A stretch of DNA of 64,000 nucleotides. It comes from Pseudomonas sp. PDM05. GTDB taxonomy: Bacteria; Pseudomonadota; Gammaproteobacteria; Pseudomonadales; Pseudomonadaceae. This document shows positions 52,882-61,502 of this stretch, in pieces. Both the position numbers and the translations under genes were made by a program. The stretch is taken from NCBI RefSeq assembly GCF_014851685.1, contig NZ_JACVAC010000021.1, forward strand, positions 1 through 64,000, given 5' to 3'. A model generated the notes under the pieces. The model worked only from the letters and a program-made list of their open reading frames with translations, searched no databases and was not told the origin of the DNA. The stretch's first letter is position 1. The number at the start of each line of letters is the position of its first letter.

Positions 52882-53205
52882 ATGCGCATCACTTCCGAGC
52901 TTATCTGCCAGGCTGCCGACAGACTCCACGGTTTTGTCGGACTGAACCGCAAGACCGGGCAGTACATCGTGCGTTTCAGCGAAGACTCCTTCGGCATGGA
53001 TGTGGCCGATGACGGCATCATCCCCACCGCCGAATTTGTCTGGCTGCCCGCCGAGGATGACACCATGACGTTGTCCCGCGAGCGCATCCAATTGCTGCTG
53101 GACCAGAACATCGACGACCGCATCAACATCAGTGAGCCGCTGCGGGTGTACATGCGCCGGGTCGAGATCCCGCAGATTGCTGCGTTGCGCAGTCTGGTCA
53201 GCTAG
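52882..53205 (+). CDS. Conserved hypothetical protein
   Basis: 107-residue soluble acidic protein, start ATG 52882 with GAGG upstream. Reads MRITSELICQAADRLHGFVG, then FSEDSFGMDVADDGIIPTAE. I recognise no domain or motif. No signal peptide or membrane segment. The preceding region contains a leader hairpin. Single gene between glpQ (divergent) and a REP. Confidence 0.7.
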   Translation: MRITSELICQAADRLHGFVGLNRKTGQYIVRFSEDSFGMDVADDGIIPTAEFVWLPAEDDTMTLSRERIQLLLDQNIDDRINISEPLRVYMRRVEIPQIAALRSLVS

Positions 53206-53236
53206 CTACCTGTTTGCGAGGTTATAGAGAGCCAAA

Positions 53237-53264
53237 TGTGGCAGCGGGCAAGCCCGCTCCCACA
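53237..53264. repeat. REP half
   Basis: TGTGGCAGCGGG / CCCGCTCCCACA hairpin, an imperfect copy of the main REP (C for G at one position), between convergent genes. Confidence 0.7.
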
Positions 53265-53277
53265 GGGGGGCAGCATT

Positions 53278-53598
53278 TCAGTTCTGGAACGCATAGTCCC
53301 GTTCGACTTTGCATACCCGTGTCTGAAACGCCGAGTACCAAAGGGCCCGTCCTTGCTCGCGCACGGCACTGTGCTCGGCCTGCCGCTTCCACGCCAGGAT
53401 CGCCGCCTCGCTTTGCCAGTACGACACGGTGATCCCCAGGCCATCCTCCCGCGCCGATTCCACCCCGAGAAACCCCGGTTGCCCACGCGCCAGTTCCAGC
53501 ATGTGCGTGGCGGCCGCGCCGTAGCCGTGATCGCCCTCGGTGCGCAGCGAGCTGAAAATCACTGCGTAGTAGGGCGGGGTTGGTGTGACGGCGATCAT
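53278..53598 (-). CDS. ABM-fold (antibiotic biosynthesis monooxygenase-like) protein
   Basis: 106-residue dimeric alpha/beta-barrel type protein with ABM pattern: YYAVIFSSLRTEGDHGYGAA at the start, ELARGQPGFLGVESAREDG and SYWQSEAAILAWKRQAEHSA. Such proteins act as small cofactor-free monooxygenases, haem-degraders or unknown. It overlaps the preceding amidotransferase gene by 4 bp (ATGA). Confidence 0.85.
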   Translation of the reverse strand: MIAVTPTPPYYAVIFSSLRTEGDHGYGAAATHMLELARGQPGFLGVESAREDGLGITVSYWQSEAAILAWKRQAEHSAVREQGRALWYSAFQTRVCKVERDYAFQN

Positions 53599-54293
53599 GC
53601 GGACACCTCCCGGCAGGCGTTGAGCAAGGCCATCGCCAGCGGCGGCGTGATGCCGTTGAGGGCGGCGCGTTCGGGTTGGAACAAGGTGGCGACGAAAAAC
53701 GGGCGATCGAGCAACTCCACCGCGCGCAGATCGCCCGCCGAGTCGTGGCCGCAGGCAATCAAGTCGCCTTCGAGCAGGGCATCGAGAAACTCGCGATTGA
53801 CCCCGTAACGGCAGCGATAGCCCTCTTCAAGGTCCAGCGTGCCGTAGGCCTCGGCGATGCGGGTGTAGGGCGCCAGACGCACGCGGTCGGTGGCTTCCAC
53901 CAGGGCGCAGCTCAGCGGCGCGATCACCGCGCGTTTGGCCTCGGGGTTCAGTTCGCCATGTTGCGCATCCGCCCAGCCCAATACGTGGCGGGCATATTCC
54001 AGCACTGCGTGCTGAAAACCGCCGCAGGTGCCGAGGAACGGTCGCCGCTGCTCGCGGGCAAAACGGATGGCTTGCAGGGCGCCGTCGGTGTCGCGATAGG
54101 GGCTGGCGGGCACGCACCAAAAACCGTCAAAGCCGTGCAGCGATGGCAAGTTGTCGGTGTCGAGCCATTGCAGGTGAACGGTCAGGCCAAGCCTGTCGGC
54201 CGCCTGTTGCAGGGCCACGGGAATGGCTTGGTGCGCGGTGACAGCGGGGTGGTATTCGCCGATCAGGGCGAGGTGCAGCGTAGAGGCGTTCAT
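53595..54293 (-). CDS. CTP-synthase-like class I glutamine amidotransferase
   Basis: 232-residue stand-alone amidotransferase-like protein. The nucleophile elbow is RPFLGTCGGFQHAVLEYARH, resembling the CTP synthase glutaminase domain (GTCGGFQ). FWCVPASPYRDTDGALQAIR precedes it, as in CTP synthase. The synthetase domain is absent. The His and Glu of a triad near the C-terminus are less clear: FVATLFQPERAALNG replaces the usual GVQFHPE. ATG 54293 follows. It could have amidotransferase-like or other function. Operon with the ABM gene. Confidence 0.8.
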   Translation of the reverse strand: MNASTLHLALIGEYHPAVTAHQAIPVALQQAADRLGLTVHLQWLDTDNLPSLHGFDGFWCVPASPYRDTDGALQAIRFAREQRRPFLGTCGGFQHAVLEYARHVLGWADAQHGELNPEAKRAVIAPLSCALVEATDRVRLAPYTRIAEAYGTLDLEEGYRCRYGVNREFLDALLEGDLIACGHDSAGDLRAVELLDRPFFVATLFQPERAALNGITPPLAMALLNACREVSA

Positions 54294-54373
54294 CGTGTGC
54301 ATCCCATGGCTTGTGGTGTCCTGGGGCGCACTATAAATTGGCGTTCACGCAATCAATATTGGCGTTTACCCAT

Positions 54374-55255
54374 ATGTTCAATGCGTCAACGCACTATCAG
54401 ATTGACTACCCCGACTTGTCGCTGATCCTCGCGCTGGTGCGCGGTGGCTCCCTCGCGCGGGCGGCGGCGTTGTTGCGGGTGGACGTGTCCACGGTGTTTC
54501 GCGCAGTGCGGCGCCTGGAGGCGGCATTGGGCCAGACGCTGTTTGAAAAAAGCCGCGCCGGCTACTTGCCCACGGGCTTGGCGCGGGACCTGGCGCAACA
54601 GGCCGAACGTGCCGAACAAGCGCTGGAGGCGGCGCGCATTGGCGTGGAGCAGGGCGGTGAAGTGATCAGCGGCACGGTGCGCCTGACCTGTACCGACTCG
54701 GTGTTGCAAGGGTTGCTGCTGCCTGCCTTGGCGCAATTCATGCCGGATTATCCGGCGCTGACCCTGGAGCTGAGTACGTCCAACGACTTCGCCAACCTCA
54801 GCCGCCGCGATGCGGACATCGCCCTACGCTTGACCAAGACGCCGCCGGAGCACCTTGTAGGACGCTGCCTCGGCAACGTCGCCTACCAGGTGTGTGCGAG
54901 CCCGGGTTTTGCGCGTGAGCATGCCGGGCGCGAGTTGGCCGAACTGGCCTGGATCGCTCCGGATGATTTCATGCCGGACCACCCGACGGTGGCCTGGCGT
55001 CGCGAGCACCTGCCGGGTGTACGCCTTGGTTATCGCTGCAACAGTATGCTGTCGGTCACCGAACTGGTGCGTGCCGGGCTGGGTGTGGCGGCGTTGCCGG
55101 ACTTTCTCCTGGATGAGGGCTTGCAACCGATGGGGCCGACGTTGGCAGGGCATGGCACGGCGTTGTGGTTGCTCACCCGTCCTGACTGCCGGGCGTTGCG
55201 CTCGGTGGTGGCGTTGTTTGATGAATTGGGGCGGCATATCCGGATGAAGCCCTAG
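54374..55255 (+). CDS. LysR-type transcriptional regulator
   Basis: 293-residue LysR regulator. HTH in DLSLILALVRGGSLARAAALL...VSTVFRAVRRLEAALG, with effector domain to follow. It is divergent from the amidotransferase-ABM operon across 80 bp containing the near-direct repeat TTGGCG(T)TTCAC/TTTACC, likely its site. Target probably that operon. Confidence 0.87.
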   Translation: MFNASTHYQIDYPDLSLILALVRGGSLARAAALLRVDVSTVFRAVRRLEAALGQTLFEKSRAGYLPTGLARDLAQQAERAEQALEAARIGVEQGGEVISGTVRLTCTDSVLQGLLLPALAQFMPDYPALTLELSTSNDFANLSRRDADIALRLTKTPPEHLVGRCLGNVAYQVCASPGFAREHAGRELAELAWIAPDDFMPDHPTVAWRREHLPGVRLGYRCNSMLSVTELVRAGLGVAALPDFLLDEGLQPMGPTLAGHGTALWLLTRPDCRALRSVVALFDELGRHIRMKP

Positions 55256-55267
55256 ACCCAAATCAAA

Positions 55268-55295
55268 AATGTGGGGGGACAAGCCCCCTCCCATA
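55268..55295. repeat. Degenerate REP half
   Basis: ATGTGGGGGG-ACAAG-CCCCCTCCCATAT, imperfect REP-like hairpin between convergent LysR and DUF1003 genes. Confidence 0.5.
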
Positions 55296-55300
55296 TGGGA

Positions 55301-55831
55301 TTACGGGTGTTCTTGGGGTTTTCTTACAAAGTGCTCGTGCAGTTCACACGTCAGGCTTTCGACATGTTCCGTCAGTTGCTTGGTCATTTCCGTCAGCCGG
55401 GTGTTCTGTTCGAGTAATTCCAGCAACTGTTTGGTGGTCTGCGCGGCCTGGGCCTGGCGTTCGGTATTGGCCACGGCGAGGGCTTCACGGTGCTGCGCAT
55501 CGGCGTCGGACTGGGCTTTGTCCCGCGCGGCCTGGCGTGTCTGCGCCAGCAGGATCAGCGGCGCGGCGTAGGCCGCTTGCAGGCTGAAGGCGAGGTTGAG
55601 CAGGATGAACGGGTAGGCGTCGAAGTGCGTCACGCCGGTCATGTTCAATACCATCCACACCACCACGATCACGGTCTGCGCACCGAGGAAGGTCGGCGTG
55701 CCGAAGAATCGGGCGAAGGCTTCGGCCTTGAGGGCAAAGGTGTCATTGCCAAACGTCGGTGCCAGGTGGGCATGGGGGCGGTGGAAACGCAGGTGATCGA
55801 CGGGGGCGGCTTCAGGTTTGCTTGGGGTCAT
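55301..55831 (-). CDS. DUF1003 membrane protein
   Basis: 176-residue inner-membrane protein with two hydrophobic segments around residues 48-66 (FLGAQTVIVVVWMVLNM) and 75-98 (PFILLNLAFSLQAAYAAPLILLA), then a coiled-coil-like tail (ELLEQNTRLTEMTKQLTEHV). The pattern fits DUF1003. Function not known to me. Confidence 0.82.
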   Translation of the reverse strand: MTPSKPEAAPVDHLRFHRPHAHLAPTFGNDTFALKAEAFARFFGTPTFLGAQTVIVVVWMVLNMTGVTHFDAYPFILLNLAFSLQAAYAAPLILLAQTRQAARDKAQSDADAQHREALAVANTERQAQAAQTTKQLLELLEQNTRLTEMTKQLTEHVESLTCELHEHFVRKPQEHP

Positions 55832-55907
55832 GATGGGCTCGGATCTTCAACTGAGAGACAGTGAAGCACTATAGACCGAGCCCCCGACGCTACGTATGAA
55901 GATCGGG

Positions 55908-57227
55908 TCAGCTGCCGCCACGCTCGTTGGCGAATGCACTGACTGCCTGCACGGCCTCGCTGGTGCCTTCACGAATCTGCAGGATCACCGTGCCGGCGCG
56001 GTTGGCCAGGTCGACACCCTGGGCCGCGCGGTCGCGGGTGCCGTCCATGCTGTGGATGGCCTGGCGGGTTTCGTCCTGGATCATCGCGATCATGCTGGAG
56101 ATCTCCGCGGTGGAGCCGCTGGTACGCGCTGCCAGTTGCCGCACTTCATCGGCCACCACGGCAAAACCACGGCCTTGTTCACCCGCACGTGCCGCTTCGA
56201 TGGCCGCGTTGAGGGCCAGCAGGTTGGTCTGGTCGGCGATGCCACGAATGGTGTTGACGATGGCGGTGATCTGCTGCGAACGCTCGCCCAGCTTGGCGAT
56301 CAGTTGTGAGGAGCCGTCAATGTCGGCGGCAATCTCGCGCATGCCGCTGGCCGTTTGCTGGATCACTTCGGCGCCTTTTTCGGCGATGTCCCGGGTGCTC
56401 AGGGAGATGTGGTACGCCTGGGCTGCGCTGGCCGCATCGGCGCTGTGCTGCTGCACCATGGCGGTGACGTCGGAGGCGAACTTGACCACTTTGCACAGGC
56501 GTCCGCCGGCGTCATACACCGGGTTGTAGTTGGCTTCCAGCCACACGGTGCGGCCGTTTTTATCCACGCGCTCGAACTGGCCGCTGAACATTTCGCCCTG
56601 GTTCAGGCGGCGCCAGAACTCGCTGTAGGCCGCACTGTTGGCCAACTCCGGGGTGCAGAACAGGCGGTGATGCTGGCCCTGGACCTGTGTGAGGCTGTAG
56701 CCCATGCGTTGTAGGAAATTCGTATTGGCGGTGAGGATGGTACCGTCGAGGTTGAACTCGATCACCGCCATCGCCCGGCCGATGGCGTCCAACTTGGCGT
56801 TGGCTTCGCTCTCGGCTTGCAGGCGTGGGGTCACGTCCATGGCGTACTTCACCACCTTGACCACGCGGCCGGCGTCGTCGCGTACCGGGTTGTAGCTGGC
56901 TTCCAGCCACACTGAATGGCCGTCGCCTGCCACCCGTTCGAAGGTGCCTGACTGGAATTGGCCGTTGCGCAGGTTCGTCCACAACTGGTTGTACTCGGCG
57001 CTACGCGCAAATGCGGGGGTACAGAACAGCTTGTGGGGCTGGCCGACGATCTGTTCGGCGCGGTAGCTCATGGTCTTGAGGAAGTTGTCGTTGGCCCGCA
57101 GCACGTTGCCTTGCAGGTCGAATTCGATCACCGCCATGGAGCGCTCGAGGGCGTCCAGCAGGCTGGCCTGTTGGGCCACGGTATGTTGCAGGGCGCTGAT
57201 GGTTTTTTTGTGGGCGTTAAATAGCAT
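55908..57227 (-). CDS. Soluble PAS-PAS methyl-accepting chemotaxis protein
   Basis: 439-residue paralogue of the receptor at 31470-32789, same length. Two PAS domains (MAVIEFDLQGNVLRANDNFL; MAVIEFNLDGTILTANTNFL), each with a following PAC region, and a signalling domain with IADQTNLLALNAAIEAARAG and FAVVADEVRQLAARTSG. No membrane segment. ATG 57227 (MLFNAHKKT) is chosen by domain alignment; upstream in-frame ATG 57266 is possible. FliA-like promoter precedes. Confidence 0.88.
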   Translation of the reverse strand: MLFNAHKKTISALQHTVAQQASLLDALERSMAVIEFDLQGNVLRANDNFLKTMSYRAEQIVGQPHKLFCTPAFARSAEYNQLWTNLRNGQFQSGTFERVAGDGHSVWLEASYNPVRDDAGRVVKVVKYAMDVTPRLQAESEANAKLDAIGRAMAVIEFNLDGTILTANTNFLQRMGYSLTQVQGQHHRLFCTPELANSAAYSEFWRRLNQGEMFSGQFERVDKNGRTVWLEANYNPVYDAGGRLCKVVKFASDVTAMVQQHSADAASAAQAYHISLSTRDIAEKGAEVIQQTASGMREIAADIDGSSQLIAKLGERSQQITAIVNTIRGIADQTNLLALNAAIEAARAGEQGRGFAVVADEVRQLAARTSGSTAEISSMIAMIQDETRQAIHSMDGTRDRAAQGVDLANRAGTVILQIREGTSEAVQAVSAFANERGGS

Positions 57228-57382
57228 GTTCGGATGCTCGGGCAAGCAAGCGTAGGGGGTATCCATGTGAGGTCGCCTGCCCCGTAAGGCGCTGGGCTCT
57301 ACGGTTGACGTGCTCATTGTCAGCTTCCTGGTGCTGACAGCGGGGGTGGAACAACGGGGTCAGAGTCGCGTAGCGGGAAGAA

Positions 57383-57409
57383 AGTTCGGCGATGTGCCAC
57401 TACTTTTTA
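57383..57409 (-). promoter_or_regulatory. Sigma-28 (FliA) promoter candidate
   Basis: On the minus strand TAAAAAGT-N11-GCCGAACT fits the FliA consensus spacing, about 155 bp upstream of the PAS-PAS receptor start. A TGTCAGC / GCTGACA hairpin (57318-57339) lies in the leader. Confidence 0.5.
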
Positions 57410-57489
57410 GCGGCGGCGCCCAATGAAGGCATTATGCTATCGCTGCGAGTGCTGGGCAGGAAATTCAGACGAGGTGTCGTACGACAACT

Positions 57490-58548
57490 TCAGGCGGAAT
57501 GAGCCACGCAGTAGTTGCTGACGTTGACCCGGTTGCGCCCGGTGGCCTTGGCGGCATACAGCGCCCGATCCGCGGCGTTGAGCCACATCGCGGCATCGCT
57601 GAAACCGGGTTGGAAGTCGGCCAGGCCGATGCTCAGGCTGACGCGTAGCTCCGGGATCTGCGGGTTACGGTAGTTGCTGAAGGTCTCACGCATGCGTTCC
57701 ATCAACTGCGCGGCTTCTTCCAGGGGCATTTTCGGAAGAATCACGCAGAACTCATCGCCACCATAGCGTCCGGCCAGGTCGTTTTCCCGCAGGTTGCGCC
57801 GCAACTCCAGGCTCAGTTGGCGCAGCACCGCGTCACCGACGATATGGCCGTGGGTGTCGTTGATCTGTTTGAAGTGGTCAATGTCGATCAGCGTGATGGT
57901 GGCGTGGCTTTGTTGTTGCCGGCACTTATGGAATTTGATGTGCAGCAGGTCTTTCCACGAACCGTGATTAAGCAAGCCCGTGAGGCTGTCGATACGGCTG
58001 AGGGCGCTGAGGGCGCGCTTGTGCTCGGACAGTTTGATCGCCAATTGGTAACAGACCATGCCGATGGCCATGGGGTAGAGGGTCAGCATCGGCAGGCAGG
58101 CGTAGACCTCCAGCACGCTGACATCCGTGTCGAAGCGCATGCCGAACAGCAACCACCCGGCTCCGATACCCGCTGCCTGGGCCAACAGGCCGCGCAGGAA
58201 CATCTGTTTGCCGCCCGCTGCGACGTTATTCATAGCCATCATGGACAGGATGGTCACGGCCGTCAGCGGCGAGAACTGAATGGCTGCCGCCCAGAACCCG
58301 CCGAAAAACGAGTCGTAGATCAGGTTGCGTTTTTCGGCCTGATAGGGGAACTGGGCGCGCGTCGAGAGTTGATACGCCACATGCGCCCAGGCAAGACCAT
58401 TGAACAGCAGGAACGCCCAGACCCAACCGGGCATCGAGAGCGGGTAGAGGGCGGCGGCCACACTGATGCCGCCGATGCCCAGGCCGATGATCCTTGGCTT
58501 GTAGATACGCCTGGCAAATGAGAGCCCTTTGCCTTGTCGGTTTTCCAT
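57490..58548 (-). CDS. MASE2-GGDEF diguanylate cyclase
   Basis: 352-residue AdrA-like enzyme making cyclic di-GMP. The N-terminal MASE2 region has about five or six hydrophobic segments (RIIGLGIGGISVAAALYPLS). The C-terminal catalytic domain has the RYGGDEF motif, and the I-site RxxD is present just before (RENDLAGRYGGDEF), so product inhibition is expected. Part of a cluster with chemoreceptors affecting motility. Named dgc without recognised specific symbol. Confidence 0.92.
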   Translation of the reverse strand: MENRQGKGLSFARRIYKPRIIGLGIGGISVAAALYPLSMPGWVWAFLLFNGLAWAHVAYQLSTRAQFPYQAEKRNLIYDSFFGGFWAAAIQFSPLTAVTILSMMAMNNVAAGGKQMFLRGLLAQAAGIGAGWLLFGMRFDTDVSVLEVYACLPMLTLYPMAIGMVCYQLAIKLSEHKRALSALSRIDSLTGLLNHGSWKDLLHIKFHKCRQQQSHATITLIDIDHFKQINDTHGHIVGDAVLRQLSLELRRNLRENDLAGRYGGDEFCVILPKMPLEEAAQLMERMRETFSNYRNPQIPELRVSLSIGLADFQPGFSDAAMWLNAADRALYAAKATGRNRVNVSNYCVAHSA

Positions 58549-58732
58549 AAATTCTGAGTCAGCTCTTTTTGCAGGTACGGCAGCGTGTTCGTGGGGTAAC
58601 CGTTTATCGGATAAGGCTGTGAATATTGTCAGTTATTTGCGCACGAATAATCAGTGGCCTTACAGGCCATTTGTGCAAAACAGAGGGCGAATGCGTCAAA
58701 AACGACCTGCGATGTCGTTCAAGCAACAGCGT

Positions 58733-59359
58733 CTACCGAGGGTGGACTTCGTAGCCGGCCAGGAACAGGTCGATGGCAGACTCGATCACGCTGGCCTGGT
58801 TGGCGGCATCCAGGGTCGGTTGGCCAAGGGTGATTTGCGGCCAGAACGCGAACGCCTTGAGCAGGCTTTGGATCTGGTGGGCGGCGAATGCCGGATCGCT
58901 GCAACTGAGGCGGCCGTCTTCCTGGGCGGCGCGGACCCACTGGGTAAAACCTTCTTCGCGCTGGCTCAGGCGGGTCACCATGTCTTGGGCACGTTCCGGC
59001 GAGTGAATGGTGGCGGCGATAGCGACCCGGGCCAGGTCAAGGAAATTGGCATCCGCCATCATCTTCATCTTGGCCTCCAGCAACCCGCGCAGTTGCTCGC
59101 GCAGCGGGCGGTCGCTGGCGTAGCTCACATCCAGTTGCGCGACGCTGCTGGCCCACAATTGGTGAAGGATTTCGGCGAACAATTCCTCCTTGCTCGGGAA
59201 GTGGTTGTACACGGTGCGCTTGGAAACACCGGCGGTGGCGGCGATCTTGTCCATGCTGGTGACCTCGAAACCGTTGGCGCGAAACTCGGCGATGGCCGCA
59301 GCCACGATGGCTTCGCGTTTACGGTCGGTGAGGCGTTGAGGGGCAGTCATGGGGGGCAT
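58733..59359 (-). CDS. TetR family transcriptional repressor
   Basis: 208-residue TetR regulator. HTH is in FEVTSMDKIAATAGVSKRTVYNHFPSKEELF. The C-terminal domain resembles AefR-like regulators (ALKAFAFWPQI). It is divergent from the metallo-hydrolase gene. Two TACACT-N4-AG(T)(G/T)TA operators lie in the 114 bp gap, indicating autoregulation and control of that gene. ATG 59359 or 59350 are alternative starts. Confidence 0.9.
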   Translation of the reverse strand: MPPMTAPQRLTDRKREAIVAAAIAEFRANGFEVTSMDKIAATAGVSKRTVYNHFPSKEELFAEILHQLWASSVAQLDVSYASDRPLREQLRGLLEAKMKMMADANFLDLARVAIAATIHSPERAQDMVTRLSQREEGFTQWVRAAQEDGRLSCSDPAFAAHQIQSLLKAFAFWPQITLGQPTLDAANQASVIESAIDLFLAGYEVHPR

Positions 59360-59378
59360 TCGGCTCGGCAGAGGAAAT

Positions 59379-59394
59379 TACACTCGGTAGTTTA
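59379..59394. promoter_or_regulatory. TetR operator 1
   Basis: TACACT-CGGT-AGTTTA, one mismatch from the palindrome at 59426; near the regulator start. Confidence 0.6.
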
Positions 59395-59425
59395 CTTGCT
59401 CCGGATTTTGTTGCAATCTTGAAAC

Positions 59426-59441
59426 TACACTGTGCAGTGTA
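59426..59441. promoter_or_regulatory. TetR operator 2
   Basis: TACACT-GTGC-AGTGTA, a perfect 16 bp palindrome 33 bp upstream of the metallo-hydrolase start. Confidence 0.7.
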
Positions 59442-59473
59442 ATTCTTCAGCGCTCTGTAGGAGTCACCTGGTA

Positions 59474-60532
59474 ATGGCCATCCTCTCATCCCGTGTCGAC
59501 CCTTTGCCTGAGGGGCTCAAACCTGCCGAGCAGGAACAGGGCCCCTTCAGTAACGACGCTCCCGTACAACACGGCGGCTTTGGCAAAACCTTGCGGATTT
59601 TCTGGAACATGCTGTTCAACAAGCCACGCAGTACGCGGCCGGTGGGGACGATCCCAGTGCAACCGCTGACCCGTGACCAGTTGCTGGCAGCGCCCGATCA
59701 CAGTGTGTTTCGCCTTGGGCATTCCACGGTCTTGCTGAAAATGCGCGGTAAGTTCTGGGTGACCGACCCGGTCTTCGCTGAGCGCGCTTCGCCGTTCAGT
59801 TGGGCTGGCCCCAAGCGTTTCCACCAGCCCCCCATCAGCCTCGATGAACTGCCTGCGCTAGAGGCGGTGATTCTTTCCCACAACCATTACGACCATCTTG
59901 ACTACAAGGCGGTCGTGGAATTGGCCGACAAGACTCGCTATTTTCTCGCACCGCTGGGCGTGGGCGACATTCTCGTCAAGTGGGGCGTTGAACCCGGCAA
60001 AGTACGGCAACTGGATTGGTGGCAGGGCACCGAGGTGGATGGCATCCGGTTTGTCGCCACACCTGCGCAGCATTTTTCCGGGCGCGGCTTGTTCGACAGC
60101 AACCAGACCCTGTGGTGTTCCTGGGTGATGATCGACGGCGCGCGGCGGATCTTCTTCAGCGGTGACACCGGCTATTTCGATGGCTTCAAACGCATTGGCG
60201 AGCAGTACGGTCCGTTTGATCTGACGCTGATGGAAACCGGTGCCTACAACGTCGACTGGCCCCACGTACACATGCAGCCAGAGCAAACCGTGCAAGCACA
60301 CATCGACCTCAAGGGGCGTTGGCTGCTGCCGATTCACAATGGCACCTTCGACCTGGCGTTTCATGCCTGGCACGAACCGTTCGACCGCATCATGGCCTTC
60401 GCGTGGGAGCGCAATGTGTCGATCACCACGCCGGCGATGGGCCAGGCGTTCAGCCTGAACCAACCTGAGCGCGGGCAGGCGTGGTGGCTGGAGGTGGAAA
60501 CCCAGGGCGCCGAAGAAAGCCTGGCAAGCTGA
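59474..60532 (+). CDS. MBL-fold metal-dependent hydrolase, NAPE-PLD/UlaG-like
   Basis: 352-residue metallo-beta-lactamase-fold protein of the COG2220 type. Metal-binding motif LSHNHYDHLDYKAV near residue 135, followed by FSGDTGYFDGF and LPIHNGTFDL. The long sequence around the PRSTRPVGTIPVQPLTRDQL region resembles NAPE-hydrolysing phospholipase D-like bacterial proteins. ATG 59474 has AGGAG upstream. Substrate unknown; controlled by the divergent TetR repressor. Confidence 0.85.
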   Translation: MAILSSRVDPLPEGLKPAEQEQGPFSNDAPVQHGGFGKTLRIFWNMLFNKPRSTRPVGTIPVQPLTRDQLLAAPDHSVFRLGHSTVLLKMRGKFWVTDPVFAERASPFSWAGPKRFHQPPISLDELPALEAVILSHNHYDHLDYKAVVELADKTRYFLAPLGVGDILVKWGVEPGKVRQLDWWQGTEVDGIRFVATPAQHFSGRGLFDSNQTLWCSWVMIDGARRIFFSGDTGYFDGFKRIGEQYGPFDLTLMETGAYNVDWPHVHMQPEQTVQAHIDLKGRWLLPIHNGTFDLAFHAWHEPFDRIMAFAWERNVSITTPAMGQAFSLNQPERGQAWWLEVETQGAEESLAS

Positions 60533-60639
60533 AGCTGGCGGCGTCGGAAAAAGGAGTTTTCAAGGTGTTTCCGGGCTGCGACAGAGGCCGGATGAGGGTG
60601 CGATGATTCCCGGAAAATTAATTTCTGGGGGACGTTTTG

Positions 60640-61362
60640 ATGGATGAAAAGTGTAGGAAAATTTGTGCAGTACGCGTGCCGTGCCTGCCGGTGCAAGTGC
60701 TGCCCACGTTTGTCGAGCCTGCACCTGCTGGCCACGTTCCTGAGGCAGCGGGCCAGCGCGGTATTGCGTTTAGCGTCGAACCCCAGGCCGGCATGCCGCA
60801 TGAGGTGAGTATCCCGATCCCTGGATATGACGCACCGGCGATTCCCTTGAAAACCGTGCGTGATCCCTCGCTGTCATTGATCGCCCTGAGTGGTATCGAC
60901 CCCTCTGGACCAGTCATGGTGGAGGTGCCTCTGGTGCAGAACAACACCACATTCACTGCGACCCCGGCTCTGGCTGGCCGACGCGTGGGGGTTGCCGAGC
61001 GATTTGATGATCAGACACCGATCGAGCACCACGCCTCTTTTCTCCGCGCGCTGGAGATACTGCGGCGGGCTGGCGCGCACTTGGTGCTGGTGCCTGCCCG
61101 CGCGACCAAGGGCGATCTGCACTTCACCTTGCAGAGCCTTAATGAAGTCGATGAGCTTGTCAGCGAATATCGCTTGGATGCGGTGGTGTCCGACAGCCGC
61201 ACTGGAGCGTTTCACAGCGCTTGCTGGAACGGTTACCCAGCGCTCAACGAGCCGCTTGAGGACGGGGCGACACTGTGGTTCTACGGTGCGCGCTGGTCGA
61301 AGGCGATGTTGGCGACGCTGGTGCAGGGCTATCGCAGCGTGCGTGCGTTGACTCCGGTTTAG
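60640..61362 (+). CDS. Amidase-like protein lacking catalytic half
   Basis: 240-residue protein related to the C-terminal part of the next gene. The two share LDAVVSD near residue 180 and FxGARWSKAMLATLVQGYR near the end, and an ALAGRRVGVAERF ... LRRAGAHLVLVPA stretch corresponding to the amidase ALHGKRIGYPATF region. The Lys-Ser-Ser catalytic region GGSSSGSAAA is absent. Its N-terminal 90 residues (AFSVEPQAGMPHEVSIPIPG) are unlike amidases. ATG 60640 has GGGGGA upstream. Could be a truncated or repurposed amidase. Confidence 0.65.
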   Translation: MDEKCRKICAVRVPCLPVQVLPTFVEPAPAGHVPEAAGQRGIAFSVEPQAGMPHEVSIPIPGYDAPAIPLKTVRDPSLSLIALSGIDPSGPVMVEVPLVQNNTTFTATPALAGRRVGVAERFDDQTPIEHHASFLRALEILRRAGAHLVLVPARATKGDLHFTLQSLNEVDELVSEYRLDAVVSDSRTGAFHSACWNGYPALNEPLEDGATLWFYGARWSKAMLATLVQGYRSVRALTPV

Positions 61363-61502
61363 GCCAGGCTACCCCATGCGTTGAACAATCCCACGGTATG
61401 AACGACTGGCCTCGCGCAGCCTGGATGGAGGGGCGTTTTTAGAATGGTGTGCGGATCAACATAGGTCCTTCGTCAATTCTTACCCCTTCCTGGAGGTGTT
61501 GC

